Assembly (NCBI GenBank): GCA_030680855.1
Contig: JAUXUN010000058.1
Coordinates: 1-64,000, forward strand
Length of the DNA stretch: 64,000 nucleotides
Direction: 5' to 3'
Source: Aestuariivirga sp.
Lineage (GTDB): Bacteria > Pseudomonadota > Alphaproteobacteria > Rhizobiales > Aestuariivirgaceae
Below the pieces are notes generated by a model. The model was given only the letters and a program-made list of their open reading frames with translations. It did no database searches and was not told the DNA's origin. Below, one piece after another: positions 28,057-37,212 of this stretch. Each line of letters opens with the position of its first letter. Position 1 is the first letter of the stretch. Position numbers and translations under genes: made by a program.

Positions 28057-28110
28057 CCGGGGCAGGGCCGGGCGGTCAAGTCGTTAACCATGTTTCCACT
28101 CAAAATAAAT

Positions 28111-29667
28111 TTACGGGCGGATCCCGGCCGCCACTTGCGGGGCAGGCACACGAATCGGCCCCATGGCCAGCAGAACCACCAGCGCCGAGGCCGTAATGAC
28201 GCCCATGATGAGCCAGGCCTCATTGATGGCTAGGGTAATGCTGGCCTGCTGGACAATATCCATAATTCCCATAAGGCCCATCGGGTCTTGGCTGTCCGGC
28301 AACTCGTCAACCGTGAGGCCGAGAGCGGCGGCTGCTTCCGCGGGATCGAGCTTGATGAGGTCGACAATCCGGTCAGCGTGTTCAGGCCCGCGCGAAAACA
28401 CGATTGTATCAATGAGTGCGATGCCAATGGCTCCACCGAGATTGCGTGACAGGTTGAACAATCCGCTGGCGTCCGCAATATGCTCGCGTGGAATGTAGCC
28501 CAGGGCAAAGCGGATGGGCGGCAGAATGCAAAGCGCAACGAAGGCACCGCGAACCACCTGCGGCCAGAACATTTCGTCATAGCCCGTGGCAATGGTTTGA
28601 AAGCCGCTCATCAGCAGGCCGATCGCGAAGGCGCCGAAGCCCACAGCCGAAAGCAGGCGTGCATCCACGTAGCGGTCAATTTGCACGACAAAGGGCGCGG
28701 TCACGAGCTGTGCAATGCCGGTCACCAGAATCACAAGGCCAATCTGAAGCGGGCCCATGCCATGCACAAAGGCAAGAAACAGCGGCAGCAGGTAAACCGA
28801 GCCAAACAGGCCAATGCCCAGGATGAAGCTGAGAATGCAGCCAAAGGCCAGATTGCGGTCACGCAGCAGCGAGAAGGATATGGCCGAGGCCGGCCGGCGT
28901 ATCGCAAGGAATATACCAACCGCAAGAATCGCGAAGTAAGTGAATACCTGCGGTGCGAGCCAGCCCTGTTCGGGTGCTTCCTTCAGGCCGATCAGAAGGG
29001 CCGCAAGGCCAACCGCCACATAAACAAGCGAAATCCAGTCCATCGTCTTGAACAATGACAGCCGGGTGTCATTCTGCGGCAGGCAAAAAATGCCGATCAC
29101 CATGGTCACAACGCCCGGCACCACGTTGATCAGGAACAGCCAGTGCCAGGTGTAGCTTTCCGTGATCCAGCCGCCGGTGAGCGGCCCAAGTGTTGGTGCA
29201 AGCACGGCAAGCAACCCGCCGACTGTCGTGGCAATGGTCTGCTTCAGGCCCTTTCCGAACAGTAGGAAGATGGCGGCAAACACCAGGGGAATGAGCACAC
29301 CTCCGGCAAAGCCCTGCAGAACCCGGAACACAATGAGTGAGACGAAATCATAACTGAAAGCGCAGCCGATGGAGGCGAGCGTGAACAGGAAAATCGCCCC
29401 GACGAAGAGCCAGCGGATGGTGAATATGCGGATCAGCAATCCGGTGAGCGGTATGGAAATGATTTCAGCGATGAGATAGGTGGTCTGCACCCAGCTCATG
29501 CGGTCCGCGCCGATTTTCAGCGCATCTTCAATGACGGCCAGCGAAGTCACAACCACCTGGATATCCAGAATGGCCATGAACATTCCCACACACAACGCGC
29601 CGTACCCCAGCCAGAGCCAAACCGTTGCCGGAGGTGGCTGGGTTTTATTCGCTTCCAAGTCTTCCAT
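28111..29667 (-). CDS. MFS drug exporter, DHA2 (EmrB/QacA) family
   Basis: This 518 aa inner-membrane antiporter has about 14 membrane helices. The N-terminal half carries the DHA2 hallmark MAILDIQVVVTSLAVIEDAL (motif D1 with the helix 1 acidic residue), RMSWVQTTYLIAEIISIPLT, and motif A-like LIRIFTIRWLF; motif C is near GGLLAVLAPTLGPLTGGWIT. These proteins export drugs or fatty acids using the proton gradient, usually with an EmrA-type adaptor, which is absent here. An imperfect palindrome at 29693-29706 upstream might be an operator. It runs toward nrdJ but the long gap suggests separate transcription. Confidence 0.9.
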   Translation of the reverse strand: MEDLEANKTQPPPATVWLWLGYGALCVGMFMAILDIQVVVTSLAVIEDALKIGADRMSWVQTTYLIAEIISIPLTGLLIRIFTIRWLFVGAIFLFTLASIGCAFSYDFVSLIVFRVLQGFAGGVLIPLVFAAIFLLFGKGLKQTIATTVGGLLAVLAPTLGPLTGGWITESYTWHWLFLINVVPGVVTMVIGIFCLPQNDTRLSLFKTMDWISLVYVAVGLAALLIGLKEAPEQGWLAPQVFTYFAILAVGIFLAIRRPASAISFSLLRDRNLAFGCILSFILGIGLFGSVYLLPLFLAFVHGMGPLQIGLVILVTGIAQLVTAPFVVQIDRYVDARLLSAVGFGAFAIGLLMSGFQTIATGYDEMFWPQVVRGAFVALCILPPIRFALGYIPREHIADASGLFNLSRNLGGAIGIALIDTIVFSRGPEHADRIVDLIKLDPAEAAAALGLTVDELPDSQDPMGLMGIMDIVQQASITLAINEAWLIMGVITASALVVLLAMGPIRVPAPQVAAGIRP

Positions 29668-29692
29668 CGCCGGCCATGTTAGGGGATAAAGT

Positions 29693-29706
29693 GATGAAAT
29701 ATCATC
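29693..29706. promoter_or_regulatory. Imperfect palindrome upstream of the MFS gene
   Basis: GATGAAATATCATC is a palindrome with one mismatched pair, 26 bases from the MFS start. It lies between this gene and the divergent DedA-PAP2 gene. It may be a small operator; the evidence is only its symmetry and place. Confidence 0.3.
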
Positions 29707-29821
29707 TGGTTTTGCAGGTCGCTTGACTGCTTTCCCACAGAATCTTGCGATTTAATTTGTTGTAATCAAATAGTTCTAGACTCGGGCTGCGTCCTGCCCC
29801 CATTTGACCGCCAACCAGAGG

Positions 29822-31858
29822 ATGACGACGAGCGCCACCCCCGACATGGACCATATCCAGCCCTTTCTTGATTATTTTTCCCAAAACCCGGAGTGGGCGA
29901 TTGTTGTCGTATTCCTCATCGCCTTCGGCGAGGCGCTGCTCATTATCGGGCTCTTTGTTCCATCAACTGCGGTGCTGGTGGGTGCGGGTGTTCTGGTAGG
30001 GTCGGGGCACCTGCCATTTTGGCCGGTTTTCCTTGCCACCTTGATCGGCGCCGTGGCTGGCGACCAGATTTCCTATTGGGCCGGTCGCTTCTTTGGCGAG
30101 CATCTGAAAGTCTTGTGGCCTCTGAACCGCTTTCCGCAACTGGTGGCCCGTGGTGAGGAATTTGTCCGCAATCACGGCGGCAAGAGCATTGCCCTTGGCC
30201 GCTTTGTGCCGGGCGTGAAGGCTGTGGTGCCGGGCATCGTTGGCATGCTGGGCATGAGCCAGCTCTATTTTGCCTCCGTCAACGTTTCATCGGGCATCGT
30301 CTGGACCGCCGCCCACGTCTTTCCGGGCATGTTGATCGGGCAAGGACTTGCATTGGCAGGCGAGCTCAGCGGCCACCTGGGCCTCGTGCTCCTTGCGCTG
30401 CTGGTTATCCTTGCCCTAGCCGGATGGTTCATCAGGCTCGTTGCGGCCGGCGCGTCGTCCCATCTCGATCATATTCTGCAGCGAATTTCGAGCTGGGCCA
30501 AAACCCGGAACAGCCGTTCCCTGCATCGCTTCGGCCGCGCCGTCTCACCGGAAAATCCGCGCTCGTTGCTGATCATATTCTTCATCGCGGCATTACTGCT
30601 CGGGTTGATAGCCTTCCTTGTCCTGCTGAGCGCAATGGTGGCCCGCAACGCAATTCCCAACACTGACATTTCGGTTTTCAACCTGATGCGGGAAATCAGG
30701 AATGCTCCCGCCGATGAACTGATGATTCCCTTGACCATGCTGGGTGATGGCATTGTGCTTACCGCCATGATGGCTACGATTGTCGGCTGGCTGGCGTGGC
30801 GCAAGGCATGGCGCGCCGCCATCGCCTCAACCGTGGTATTCCTGGCTGGAAAACTCTTTGCATTGCTTCTCAAATACGGCATTCACCGGCCCCGGCCGCT
30901 TGAGCTCTATACCGGCGGCGATGCCTTCAGCTTCCCCTCAGGTCACGCCACCATGGCTGCCATTACCTTTGGCGTGCTGGCGGTGCTGGCAAGCCACGCC
31001 ATGAATCGCTGGAGCAGGTCGCTGGTCTATGCCACCTGCGGGCTGATCGTGATCACCATAGCTTACTCAAGGATCTATCTTGGGGTCCACTGGCTGTCCG
31101 ATGTGCTGGGCGGCGTCGTGTTTGGGGGCATCATGGTGGCAGCCTTTGGCGTTGCCATCGAAGCCATCCCGCCGCGCCGTATCATGCCGCTGGGGTTGCT
31201 CGGCGCAACCTTCATTGCCTATGTGGTCGCCGGTGCTTTGAATATCTCGAGCAATTTTGACCGGGCGGAAAAATTCTATGCGGCCCCTGAACATTCCTAT
31301 TCCATGGTGCCGGCCGAATGGGAATCCGCCGCGTGGCTCGATTTGCCGGTGCGCCGCATCGACCTTGCCGGCAGGCCGGAAGAACCGTTTATCATCCAGT
31401 GGGCGGGGTCGCTGGAGGACCTGCAGAAGAACCTCGAAAGCCGTAGCTGGGTCCATTCACCGAAATGGACCTGGCGTGACAGCATTCCCTATCTTGATCC
31501 AGATGCGGTTCTCGAAAGTGTAGCGCCGCGCCCCGCGCTTCACGAAGGGCTTAAGGCCAAGCTCACGATGGTCCATGTCCTGAACGGCGAAACCAATCGC
31601 CGCCTTGTGATCCGGGCCTATAAGACCCATGCCAATCTCAAGACGGCAAATGCCGCAATCCCCATTTTCCTGATTAGCCTGACACAGGAAAGCCTGCGCA
31701 AGAGCTTGCGGGCCTATGTTGTTCCAACCCTGGTGGCGGCAAGCGCCGCGCAGGTAGAGGAGTTTGAGAAGGATATGGCCCTCCCGTCCAATACCCGGTC
31801 GGTGACCGGACAACGGCCCGGTGGTGGCGGGAAAGTACGCTTGATCACCCTGCCATGA
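29822..31858 (+). CDS. DedA - PAP2 phosphatase - LssY fusion membrane protein
   Basis: This three-part membrane protein is about 678 aa. Residues ~10-190 form a DedA/VTT domain (FVPSTAVLVGAGVLVGSG; GRFVPGVKAVVPGIVGMLG), a family that flips phospholipids or undecaprenyl phosphate. Residues ~230-440 form a PAP2 phosphatase with all three motifs, KYGIHRPRP, SFPSGHATM and SRIYLGVHWLSDVLGG. The last ~230 residues are soluble and resemble the LssY C-terminal domain. Joining a lipid-carrier flippase to a pyrophosphate lipid phosphatase suggests recycling of undecaprenyl (pyro)phosphate or phosphatidate, which is inference. The start is uncertain (29804 TTG, 29822 or 29846 ATG); none has a well-placed ribosome binding site. 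Confidence 0.88.
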   Translation: MTTSATPDMDHIQPFLDYFSQNPEWAIVVVFLIAFGEALLIIGLFVPSTAVLVGAGVLVGSGHLPFWPVFLATLIGAVAGDQISYWAGRFFGEHLKVLWPLNRFPQLVARGEEFVRNHGGKSIALGRFVPGVKAVVPGIVGMLGMSQLYFASVNVSSGIVWTAAHVFPGMLIGQGLALAGELSGHLGLVLLALLVILALAGWFIRLVAAGASSHLDHILQRISSWAKTRNSRSLHRFGRAVSPENPRSLLIIFFIAALLLGLIAFLVLLSAMVARNAIPNTDISVFNLMREIRNAPADELMIPLTMLGDGIVLTAMMATIVGWLAWRKAWRAAIASTVVFLAGKLFALLLKYGIHRPRPLELYTGGDAFSFPSGHATMAAITFGVLAVLASHAMNRWSRSLVYATCGLIVITIAYSRIYLGVHWLSDVLGGVVFGGIMVAAFGVAIEAIPPRRIMPLGLLGATFIAYVVAGALNISSNFDRAEKFYAAPEHSYSMVPAEWESAAWLDLPVRRIDLAGRPEEPFIIQWAGSLEDLQKNLESRSWVHSPKWTWRDSIPYLDPDAVLESVAPRPALHEGLKAKLTMVHVLNGETNRRLVIRAYKTHANLKTANAAIPIFLISLTQESLRKSLRAYVVPTLVAASAAQVEEFEKDMALPSNTRSVTGQRPGGGGKVRLITLP

Positions 31859-31937
31859 GGGCAATTTGCCAGCTTTACGAACGCTCGTCTTTGGGCCATA
31901 TTCCGCCCGAATTTTGAGACCTTTTGCAGGACCAAGC

Positions 31938-32336
31938 ATGCATTTTCTGAAGCAGTTTTTTACCTGGTGGAGCGGCCAGACCCTGGCAACCCGCTTTTTC
32001 ACCTGGCGCAAGGGCGAGCACGTTGGAACCGATCAGGCGGGCAACCACTATTACCGGGCCAAATCCGCTTTGCCTGATTCCATTGCGGAACGCCGCTGGG
32101 TCATCTTCAACGGTTATTCGGAAGCCTCAAGCATTCCGCCGGGCTGGCATGGCTGGATGCACCACCGGGTGGACAAGGTTCCTTCCGCCTCCGATGCCCC
32201 GGACCGTGAATGGCAACTGCCGCACCAGCCCAATCTTACCGGCTCGGCTGGCGCCTATCGCCCGCCTGGCAGCATCATCGGCGCGGCGCGTCCGAAAAAA
32301 TCCGAACTCGGCTATCAGGCCTGGCGGCCGGAATAA
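31938..32336 (+). CDS. NADH:ubiquinone oxidoreductase 17.2 kDa-type subunit (NDUFA12 family)
   Basis: This 132 aa accessory subunit of respiratory complex I is shared by alphaproteobacteria and mitochondria. The protein reads MHFLKQFFTWWSGQTLATRF, then the family segments VGTDQAGNHYYR, ERRWVIFNGYSEASSIPPGWHGWMHH and LPHQPNLTGSAGAYRP. This is a strong full-length match to the NDUFA12 pattern. AGGA six bases before the ATG fixes the start; an upstream in-frame start at 31866 has no conserved residues. The main nuo operon is not nearby. It leads the cluster with mlaD and the DUF2155 gene, a conserved order in Rhizobiales. Confidence 0.93.
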   Translation: MHFLKQFFTWWSGQTLATRFFTWRKGEHVGTDQAGNHYYRAKSALPDSIAERRWVIFNGYSEASSIPPGWHGWMHHRVDKVPSASDAPDREWQLPHQPNLTGSAGAYRPPGSIIGAARPKKSELGYQAWRPE

Positions 32337-32423
32337 TCATCGGCCTCAATGCGCCATATTTTCCCAGTTGTTTCTGCTATTCTCGAAAATCTTGGATGCG
32401 CCTAGAATCAGGATCAAACTGCC

Positions 32424-32939
32424 ATGAACAATTCAACCGTTGAAACACTTATCGGAGCCGTGGTCATCGTGATCGCCGGTGCCTTTCTGGCTTTTGCATA
32501 CAATACGCCGGGCATGGGCCAGAAAAGTGGTGGTTATCTCATCTCCGCCGAATTCGACAATGTCGAAGGTGTTAATGTCGGCACCGACATCCGCATGGCC
32601 GGCATCAAGATTGGCACGGTGACCGCCCAGTCGCTCAATCCAGAAAATTTCCAGGCCCTCATTACCATGAGTATTGATCCGGCCGTGCAATTGACCGACG
32701 ACACCTCCGCCAAAGTGACCTCCGAAGGCCTGTTGGGCTCCAAATTCATTTCGCTGGAACCGGGCGGCTCTGAAACTAAACTGGCCGCGGGAGGTGTCAT
32801 CAATTATACTCAGGGGGCCGTCGATATCTGGTCGCTGATCAGTCAGGCCATGTTTGACAAGTCCGGCGCCAAACCCGCCGAAGCCAGTCAAGCCCCGGCC
32901 ATTCCTGCAGCCCCTGAAGCTCCGGAACAGGCGCAGTAG
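32424..32939 (+). CDS. mlaD: MlaD-like phospholipid transport protein (MCE domain)
   Basis: This 171 aa inner-membrane-anchored protein has one N-terminal helix (TLIGAVVIVIAGAFLAFAYN) and one MCE domain (about residues 38-118: GGYLISAEFDNVEGVNVGTD, IRMAGIKIGTVTAQ, SEGLLGSKFISLEPGG). In E. coli MlaD forms a hexameric ring carrying phospholipids between outer and inner membranes. A Pro/Ala-rich tail ends the protein. The ATPase and permease partners (mlaF, mlaE) are not in the window and are probably encoded elsewhere, as is usual when mlaD stands next to DUF2155. It begins 87 bases after the NDUFA12 gene and ends two bases before the DUF2155 gene. Confidence 0.92.
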   Translation: MNNSTVETLIGAVVIVIAGAFLAFAYNTPGMGQKSGGYLISAEFDNVEGVNVGTDIRMAGIKIGTVTAQSLNPENFQALITMSIDPAVQLTDDTSAKVTSEGLLGSKFISLEPGGSETKLAAGGVINYTQGAVDIWSLISQAMFDKSGAKPAEASQAPAIPAAPEAPEQAQ

Positions 32940-32941
32940 GC

Positions 32942-33394
32942 ATGCTTCGACTTGCTGCCGTGTCTGCGCTTGCAGCCATTATGCTGCCCTGTGCCGCCCA
33001 TGCCGACCGCATCGCTAATCCCATTGCGGTGTTTACCGGGCTGGACAAGATAACCGGCGTCACCACGACATTCGAAACCAAGGTGGGCGAAGCCAGGCAA
33101 TTCGGCGGCCTCATTGTGAAGGCCGATGTCTGCTATTCGCGCCCGGCCACCGAGGAACCCAAGACGACATCCTTTGTGGAAGTCGATGAGGTGCAGCTCG
33201 ATGATACCCTGAAGCGGATTTTTTCCGGCTGGATGTTTGCCCAAAGCCCGGGGCTCAATGCGGTCGAGCATCCCATCTATGACGTCTGGCTGATCAACTG
33301 CCGTGATCCCGCCGCCCCACCGCCAGCCGTTGAAGAAATTCCCGATCTTTCAACCCTGCAGGAACAGATCGAAGAAGGCGAACCGCTGGATTAG
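32942..33394 (+). CDS. DUF2155 periplasmic protein
   Basis: This 150 aa secreted protein has a signal peptide (MLRLAAVSALAAIMLPCAAHA). The DUF2155 core (about 23-125) is LDKITGVTTTFETKVGEARQ, LIVKADVCYSRP, IFSGWMFAQSPGLNAVEHPIYDVWLINC. The two conserved cysteines, DVCYSRP and LINC, may form a disulfide. The family is almost confined to alphaproteobacteria and is linked to mlaD, which suggests an envelope-lipid role, but no function is established to my knowledge. Its TAG overlaps the TAA of convergent aat within TTAG, the same arrangement as ppx/rnd. Confidence 0.92.
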   Translation: MLRLAAVSALAAIMLPCAAHADRIANPIAVFTGLDKITGVTTTFETKVGEARQFGGLIVKADVCYSRPATEEPKTTSFVEVDEVQLDDTLKRIFSGWMFAQSPGLNAVEHPIYDVWLINCRDPAAPPPAVEEIPDLSTLQEQIEEGEPLD

Positions 33395-34038
33395 AGCGGT
33401 GACGCCAGTTCCAGCACGAGGGCCGGATCATTGTCTTCCTTGAACCTGTTGAAGTCCGCCGGCGCAACGATGGCCGATGGCAGCAACTCCTTGTAGTCAG
33501 CCTTCGACATGACAATCGCCCCCAAGGTTTTGAGATGCGGGTTCATGAACTGGGCGTCCAGCAGTTGAAAGCCGCCCGCGTTGAGCCGTGCAACGAGATG
33601 CACCAGGGCAACCTTGCTGGCGTCAGTCTCCCGCGAAAACATGCTCTCGCCAAAAAATGCCGCGCCGATTCTCACACCGTAAAGCCCGCCAACCAGCTTG
33701 CCGTCCCGCCAGCATTCCACCGAGTGGCAATGGCCCATTTTGTGGAGCTGGTTATAGAGGGTGCGGATGCGCGTGTTGATCCAGGTCAGCTTGCGGGATT
33801 TGGTTTTCGCGGCGCAGGCCTCGATCACGTCGGAGAAAGCCGAATCAATGCGAACTTCAAAGACTTGCCGGCGCACCTGTTTCCGCAGCGAATGGGATAT
33901 GCGCAAGGCTCGCAAGGGAATGATCCCGCGCTCCTCGGGCTCAACCCAATAAAGCGCGTTGTCCTCGGCCGTCTCCGCCATCGGAAAAATCCCGACGGCA
34001 TAGGCCTGCAGCAGAATCTTTGGCGTTATGATTGTCAT
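33391..34038 (-). CDS. aat: Leucyl/phenylalanyl-tRNA-protein transferase
   Basis: Aat attaches Leu or Phe from charged tRNA to proteins with N-terminal Lys or Arg, marking them for ClpS-ClpAP degradation (N-degron pathway). The 215 aa protein has the family blocks AYAVGIFPMAE, LYWVEPEERGIIPL, HSVECWRDGKLVGGLYGV, FFGESMFSRETDASKVAL and LLDAQFMNPHLKTLGA. Its ATG overlaps the accC stop in TAATG, so it is translated with the acetyl-CoA carboxylase genes. This order (accB-accC-aat) is conserved in Rhizobiales. Length is normal for the alphaproteobacterial form. Confidence 0.96.
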   Translation of the reverse strand: MTIITPKILLQAYAVGIFPMAETAEDNALYWVEPEERGIIPLRALRISHSLRKQVRRQVFEVRIDSAFSDVIEACAAKTKSRKLTWINTRIRTLYNQLHKMGHCHSVECWRDGKLVGGLYGVRIGAAFFGESMFSRETDASKVALVHLVARLNAGGFQLLDAQFMNPHLKTLGAIVMSKADYKELLPSAIVAPADFNRFKEDNDPALVLELASPL

Positions 34039-35381
34039 TAGGCATCTCGCGCGAGATAATTCTCCAGCCAGTGAATGTCATAATGCCCGTCAATGATGTC
34101 GGGTTCCGTCAACAAACGCTGGAACAGGGGAATTGTCGTTTCAACCCCTTCAATCACAAACTCGCCCATGGCCCGCTTCAAGCGCATCATGCATTCGGTG
34201 CGCGTCTTGCCAAAAACAATCAATTTGCCGATGAGGCTGTCGTAATAGGGTGGAATCCGGTAGCCGGCGTAAAGCGCTGAATCAACACGAACCCCAAGGC
34301 CGCCGGGAAAATGCACGGCGTCAACCCGGCCGGGAGAGGGCACGAAGGTTTTGGCGTTTTCCGCATTGATGCGGCATTCGATGGCGTGTCCCGCAAAGGT
34401 AATGTCGCTCTGTGCATATTGCAGCTTTGCGCCGCTGGCCACGCGGATTTGTTCCTGCACCAGGTCAAGGCCGGTGATCATTTCGGTCACCGGATGCTCC
34501 ACCTGCAGCCGCGTGTTCATTTCAATGAAATAGAATTCGCCGTTCTCGTAAAGGAATTCGATGGTGCCAACCCCTTCATAGGAAAGGTCGGCCATGGCCT
34601 TGGCAACGCGCGCCCCGATTTGATCGCGCTGGGCCGAATTCAGGGCAGGCGAGTGGGCCTCCTCCCAGATCTTCTGGTGCCGGCGCTGCAGGGAGCAGTC
34701 ACGCTCGCCCAGATGCACCGCATTGCCTTGCCCGTCGCCCAGCACCTGGATTTCTATATGCCGCGGCAACACCAGGTATTTCTCGATGTAAACTTCTTCA
34801 TTGCCGAACGCCGCCTTGGCCTCGGTCTGCGCCGTGCTCAGGGCATTTTCCATCTCGGCATCATTGCGAGCAACCTTCATGCCGCGCCCGCCGCCGCCGG
34901 CCGTTGCCTTGATGATCACCGGATAACCGATTTCGCGGGCAATGCGCTTGCCTTCATCGACATTTGAAACGCCGCCATCGGAGCCGGGAACCACCGGAAT
35001 GCCCAGCGCCTTGGCAGTGCGCTTGGCCTCGATCTTGTCGCCCATGGTGCGGATGTTTTCAGCCGAAGGGCCAATGAATTTTATCCCGTGCTCGGTAAGG
35101 ATTTCGGCGAATTTTGCATTCTCGGAAAGAAAGCCGTAGCCGGGATGCACCGCTTCGGCGCCAGTAATCTCGCAGGCCGAAACAATGGCTGGAATGTTGA
35201 GATAGCTGTCACGTGCCGGTGGCGGCCCGATGCATACGCTTTCATCCGCGAGACGCACATGCATGGCATCGGCGTCCGCCGTGGAATGCACGGCCACCGT
35301 CTGGATGCCCAACTCGCGGCAGGCGCGCAGCACCCGAAGCGCAATCTCGCCCCGGTTGGCGATGAGAATCTTGTCAAACAT
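34038..35381 (-). CDS. accC: Acetyl-CoA carboxylase, biotin carboxylase subunit
   Basis: AccC carboxylates the biotin on AccB using ATP and bicarbonate, in the first step of fatty acid synthesis. The 447 aa protein shows the N-domain start [20 protein letters not shown], the ATP-grasp glycine loop [15 protein letters not shown] near residue 160, [13 protein letters not shown], the metal-binding [14 protein letters not shown] and the C-terminal [16 protein letters not shown]. It lies three bases after accB, a near-universal pair. It also overlaps aat by one base. Confidence 0.97.
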   Translation of the reverse strand: MFDKILIANRGEIALRVLRACRELGIQTVAVHSTADADAMHVRLADESVCIGPPPARDSYLNIPAIVSACEITGAEAVHPGYGFLSENAKFAEILTEHGIKFIGPSAENIRTMGDKIEAKRTAKALGIPVVPGSDGGVSNVDEGKRIAREIGYPVIIKATAGGGGRGMKVARNDAEMENALSTAQTEAKAAFGNEEVYIEKYLVLPRHIEIQVLGDGQGNAVHLGERDCSLQRRHQKIWEEAHSPALNSAQRDQIGARVAKAMADLSYEGVGTIEFLYENGEFYFIEMNTRLQVEHPVTEMITGLDLVQEQIRVASGAKLQYAQSDITFAGHAIECRINAENAKTFVPSPGRVDAVHFPGGLGVRVDSALYAGYRIPPYYDSLIGKLIVFGKTRTECMMRLKRAMGEFVIEGVETTIPLFQRLLTEPDIIDGHYDIHWLENYLARDA

Positions 35382-35384
35382 CGC

Positions 35385-35879
35385 TCACTCAATCGTCACA
35401 AGGGCCGCGCCATACTCAACCGGATCGCCATTATCGACATGGATGCGGATGACCTTGCCCGATACCGGCGAGGGAATCTGGTTCATGGTTTTCATGGCTT
35501 CAATGATCAGCAGGGTCTGGCCCTGCCTGACATCGGAGCCGATCTCGATGAAATTCGGATTGCCGGGGGCCGAGGCCATGTAGACGGTCCCCACCATGGG
35601 AGATTTTACCGTTCCCGCGTGGTCTGCGTCGTGGGCCTTGGTGAGAATGGGGGCGGCCACTGGTGCGGGCGCATGATGGACCGGAGCAGGAGCCTGATGC
35701 TGCACCGTTGCAACGGCCGTCATGGTCCGCGACACGCGGACCCGCGACCCCTTTTGCTCCAATTCGATTTCAGAAAGCCCTGTTTCATTCAAAATGTCTG
35801 CCAGAGTCCGGATGAGATCCAGTTCCGGGCTGGCAGGCTTCGCCTGGCCACGCGTTGCTGGCGTCTTTTTCGAGGGCAT
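35385..35879 (-). CDS. accB: Acetyl-CoA carboxylase, biotin carboxyl carrier protein
   Basis: AccB carries biotin between carboxylase and transferase. The 164 aa protein has an N-terminal part (about 1-55), a flexible Ala/Pro/His linker (residues ~58-78) and the biotinyl domain (about 88-164). The biotin-accepting lysine is in EAMKTMNQI. All expected features, including GTVYMASAPGNPNFIEIG with the thumb-like insertion, are present. It is the gene before accC. Confidence 0.96.
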   Translation of the reverse strand: MPSKKTPATRGQAKPASPELDLIRTLADILNETGLSEIELEQKGSRVRVSRTMTAVATVQHQAPAPVHHAPAPVAAPILTKAHDADHAGTVKSPMVGTVYMASAPGNPNFIEIGSDVRQGQTLLIIEAMKTMNQIPSPVSGKVIRIHVDNGDPVEYGAALVTIE

Positions 35880-35883
35880 TCTG

Positions 35884-36333
35884 TTACCCCTTTCCGCTTG
35901 TTTTTAAGATTTGCACGATCCCGTCGAGGGCCAATTCATAACTCTGCCCACCAAAGCCGCAAATCACCCCGTGGGCAACAGGAGAAATATAGCTGTGATG
36001 GCGGAAAGGCTCGCGGGCATAGACATTGGACAGGTGAACTTCAATAGTGGGAATGTTCACCGCCTTCAGCGCGTCATGGAGCGCCACCGACGTATGCGTA
36101 TAGGCCGCGCCATTGATGATGATGCCGGAGGCTTTGCTTTGCGCCTCATGAATCCAGCCGATCAGTTCGCCTTCCGTGTTGGTTTGGCGGAAAACAACCT
36201 GCTGCCCAAGCGCCTTGGCCTTGGCCGCACAGCGCATTTCCAGGTCGCCGATGGTTTCCGGGCCATAGACCGCAGGCTCGCGCAAGCCGAGGAGGTTGAG
36301 GTTGGGTCCGTTTAGAATGTAGATCGGTTTCAT
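35884..36333 (-). CDS. aroQ: 3-dehydroquinate dehydratase, type II
   Basis: AroQ removes water from 3-dehydroquinate in the shikimate pathway to aromatic amino acids. The 149 aa protein begins MKPIYILNGPNLNLLGLREP with the active-site arginine and tyrosine loop (REPAVYG), followed by RQTNTEGELIGWIHEA, the IIINGAAYTHTSVAL histidine block and EVHLSNVYAREPFRHHS. Length is standard for the dodecameric type II enzyme. It is four bases before accB, so aromatic and fatty acid precursor genes are co-transcribed here. Confidence 0.96.
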   Translation of the reverse strand: MKPIYILNGPNLNLLGLREPAVYGPETIGDLEMRCAAKAKALGQQVVFRQTNTEGELIGWIHEAQSKASGIIINGAAYTHTSVALHDALKAVNIPTIEVHLSNVYAREPFRHHSYISPVAHGVICGFGGQSYELALDGIVQILKTSGKG

Positions 36334-36404
36334 TGCCCTGCCATCAGAATCTGTGCCGTCGATTTGTTATAGGCGGTCACCGGCAGGCAGGGAAGCGCCG
36401 GGCA

Positions 36405-37163
36405 TCAGCAGAGTGAACAGCCGCCCTTGGCGCGCACATCATTGACGGCGCTGGCGAGCTCGGCTTTCGGCAGATAGCCGGGAACCAGCTTGTCATCAAT
36501 GATGAAAGCGGGCGTACCATTGATGGCAAGCGACTGGGCCAGGGCGCGGTTGCGCTCCAGAACGCCGGCCGTCTCGGGGCTCTCCATGTCCTTCTTGAGC
36601 TGCGCCATGTCGAGGCCCTGCGCCGCTGCGAGTTCATCTACGGCTTCCTTGGTGATTTTTCCCTCGTGGCTCATCATCGCCACGTGCAGGGCCCAGTATT
36701 TGCCCTGCTTGCTGGCGGCAACTGCAGCCTGGGCCGCGTAATCGGAATCGCCCCCGAAAATCGGGAATTCCTTCATCACGAACTTCAGGTCCTTGTCCTC
36801 CTCGATCAAGGACAGAACCTCGGGAAATCCCTTTTTGCACCAGCCGCAGTTGTAATCGAAGAACTCGACCATTGTGACATTGCCATTGGGATTTCCTACG
36901 ACAAAATCCGTGCCGTTGCGGAATAGCTGGTCCGCATTGGAAACCAGCGCGCCTTTTCTCTGCTGATCTTCGGCGAGCCTTTCTTTCGCTTCAAGAAGCT
37001 GGCCCATTTCCCGAAGGAGGTCAGGATTTGCCAGCAAGTAATCCTTGATGATGGCTTCCATTTCCATGCGCTGGCTATCGCTGAATTCGGCGGCGCTCAC
37101 GGGGGAACCGACGCCCCACAGCAGCAAAATCGAAAGCAACAATGTTCTCAGCCCAGTGTGCAT
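36405..37163 (-). CDS. DsbA-family periplasmic thiol oxidoreductase
   Basis: This 252 aa secreted protein has a signal peptide (MHTGLRTLLLSILLLWGVGS, cleavage after VSA), a helical dimerisation-type N-terminal segment (about 30-85), and a DsbA/BdbD-like thioredoxin domain with the redox pair CGWC at residues 106-109 (FFDYNCGWCKKGFPEV). The cis-proline loop is NGTPAFIIDDKLV. This layout (N-terminal helices before the thioredoxin fold) is like Com1/ScsC-type isomerases. The mature C-terminus adds GGCSLC, a second cysteine pair. The ATG at 37163 is preferred over a start at 37235 because it opens the signal peptide and avoids overlap with the M48 gene. Confidence 0.9.
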   Translation of the reverse strand: MHTGLRTLLLSILLLWGVGSPVSAAEFSDSQRMEMEAIIKDYLLANPDLLREMGQLLEAKERLAEDQQRKGALVSNADQLFRNGTDFVVGNPNGNVTMVEFFDYNCGWCKKGFPEVLSLIEEDKDLKFVMKEFPIFGGDSDYAAQAAVAASKQGKYWALHVAMMSHEGKITKEAVDELAAAQGLDMAQLKKDMESPETAGVLERNRALAQSLAINGTPAFIIDDKLVPGYLPKAELASAVNDVRAKGGCSLC

Positions 37164-37212
37164 GGTAAATCCTTGTGTTTCAGGTCTATTTGCCCGAAAG
37201 ACCTGTTTCAGG

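Larger units (their letters stand above)
27687..28110. other. Control region and leader upstream of nrdJ
   Basis: These 424 bases between the MFS exporter and nrdJ hold a candidate minus-strand promoter near 27892-27916, two NrdR-like boxes spaced 31 bases, three DnaA-box-like sites (27954-28056) and a hairpin in the leader (27781-27804). I looked for the conserved elements of a cobalamin riboswitch, which could be expected here, and did not find them. Confidence 0.5.

Noticed and set aside
27687-28110. A cobalamin riboswitch upstream of nrdJ
   Set aside because: I could not find the conserved B12-box elements or a matching long-range fold; NrdR-like boxes are a better explanation.
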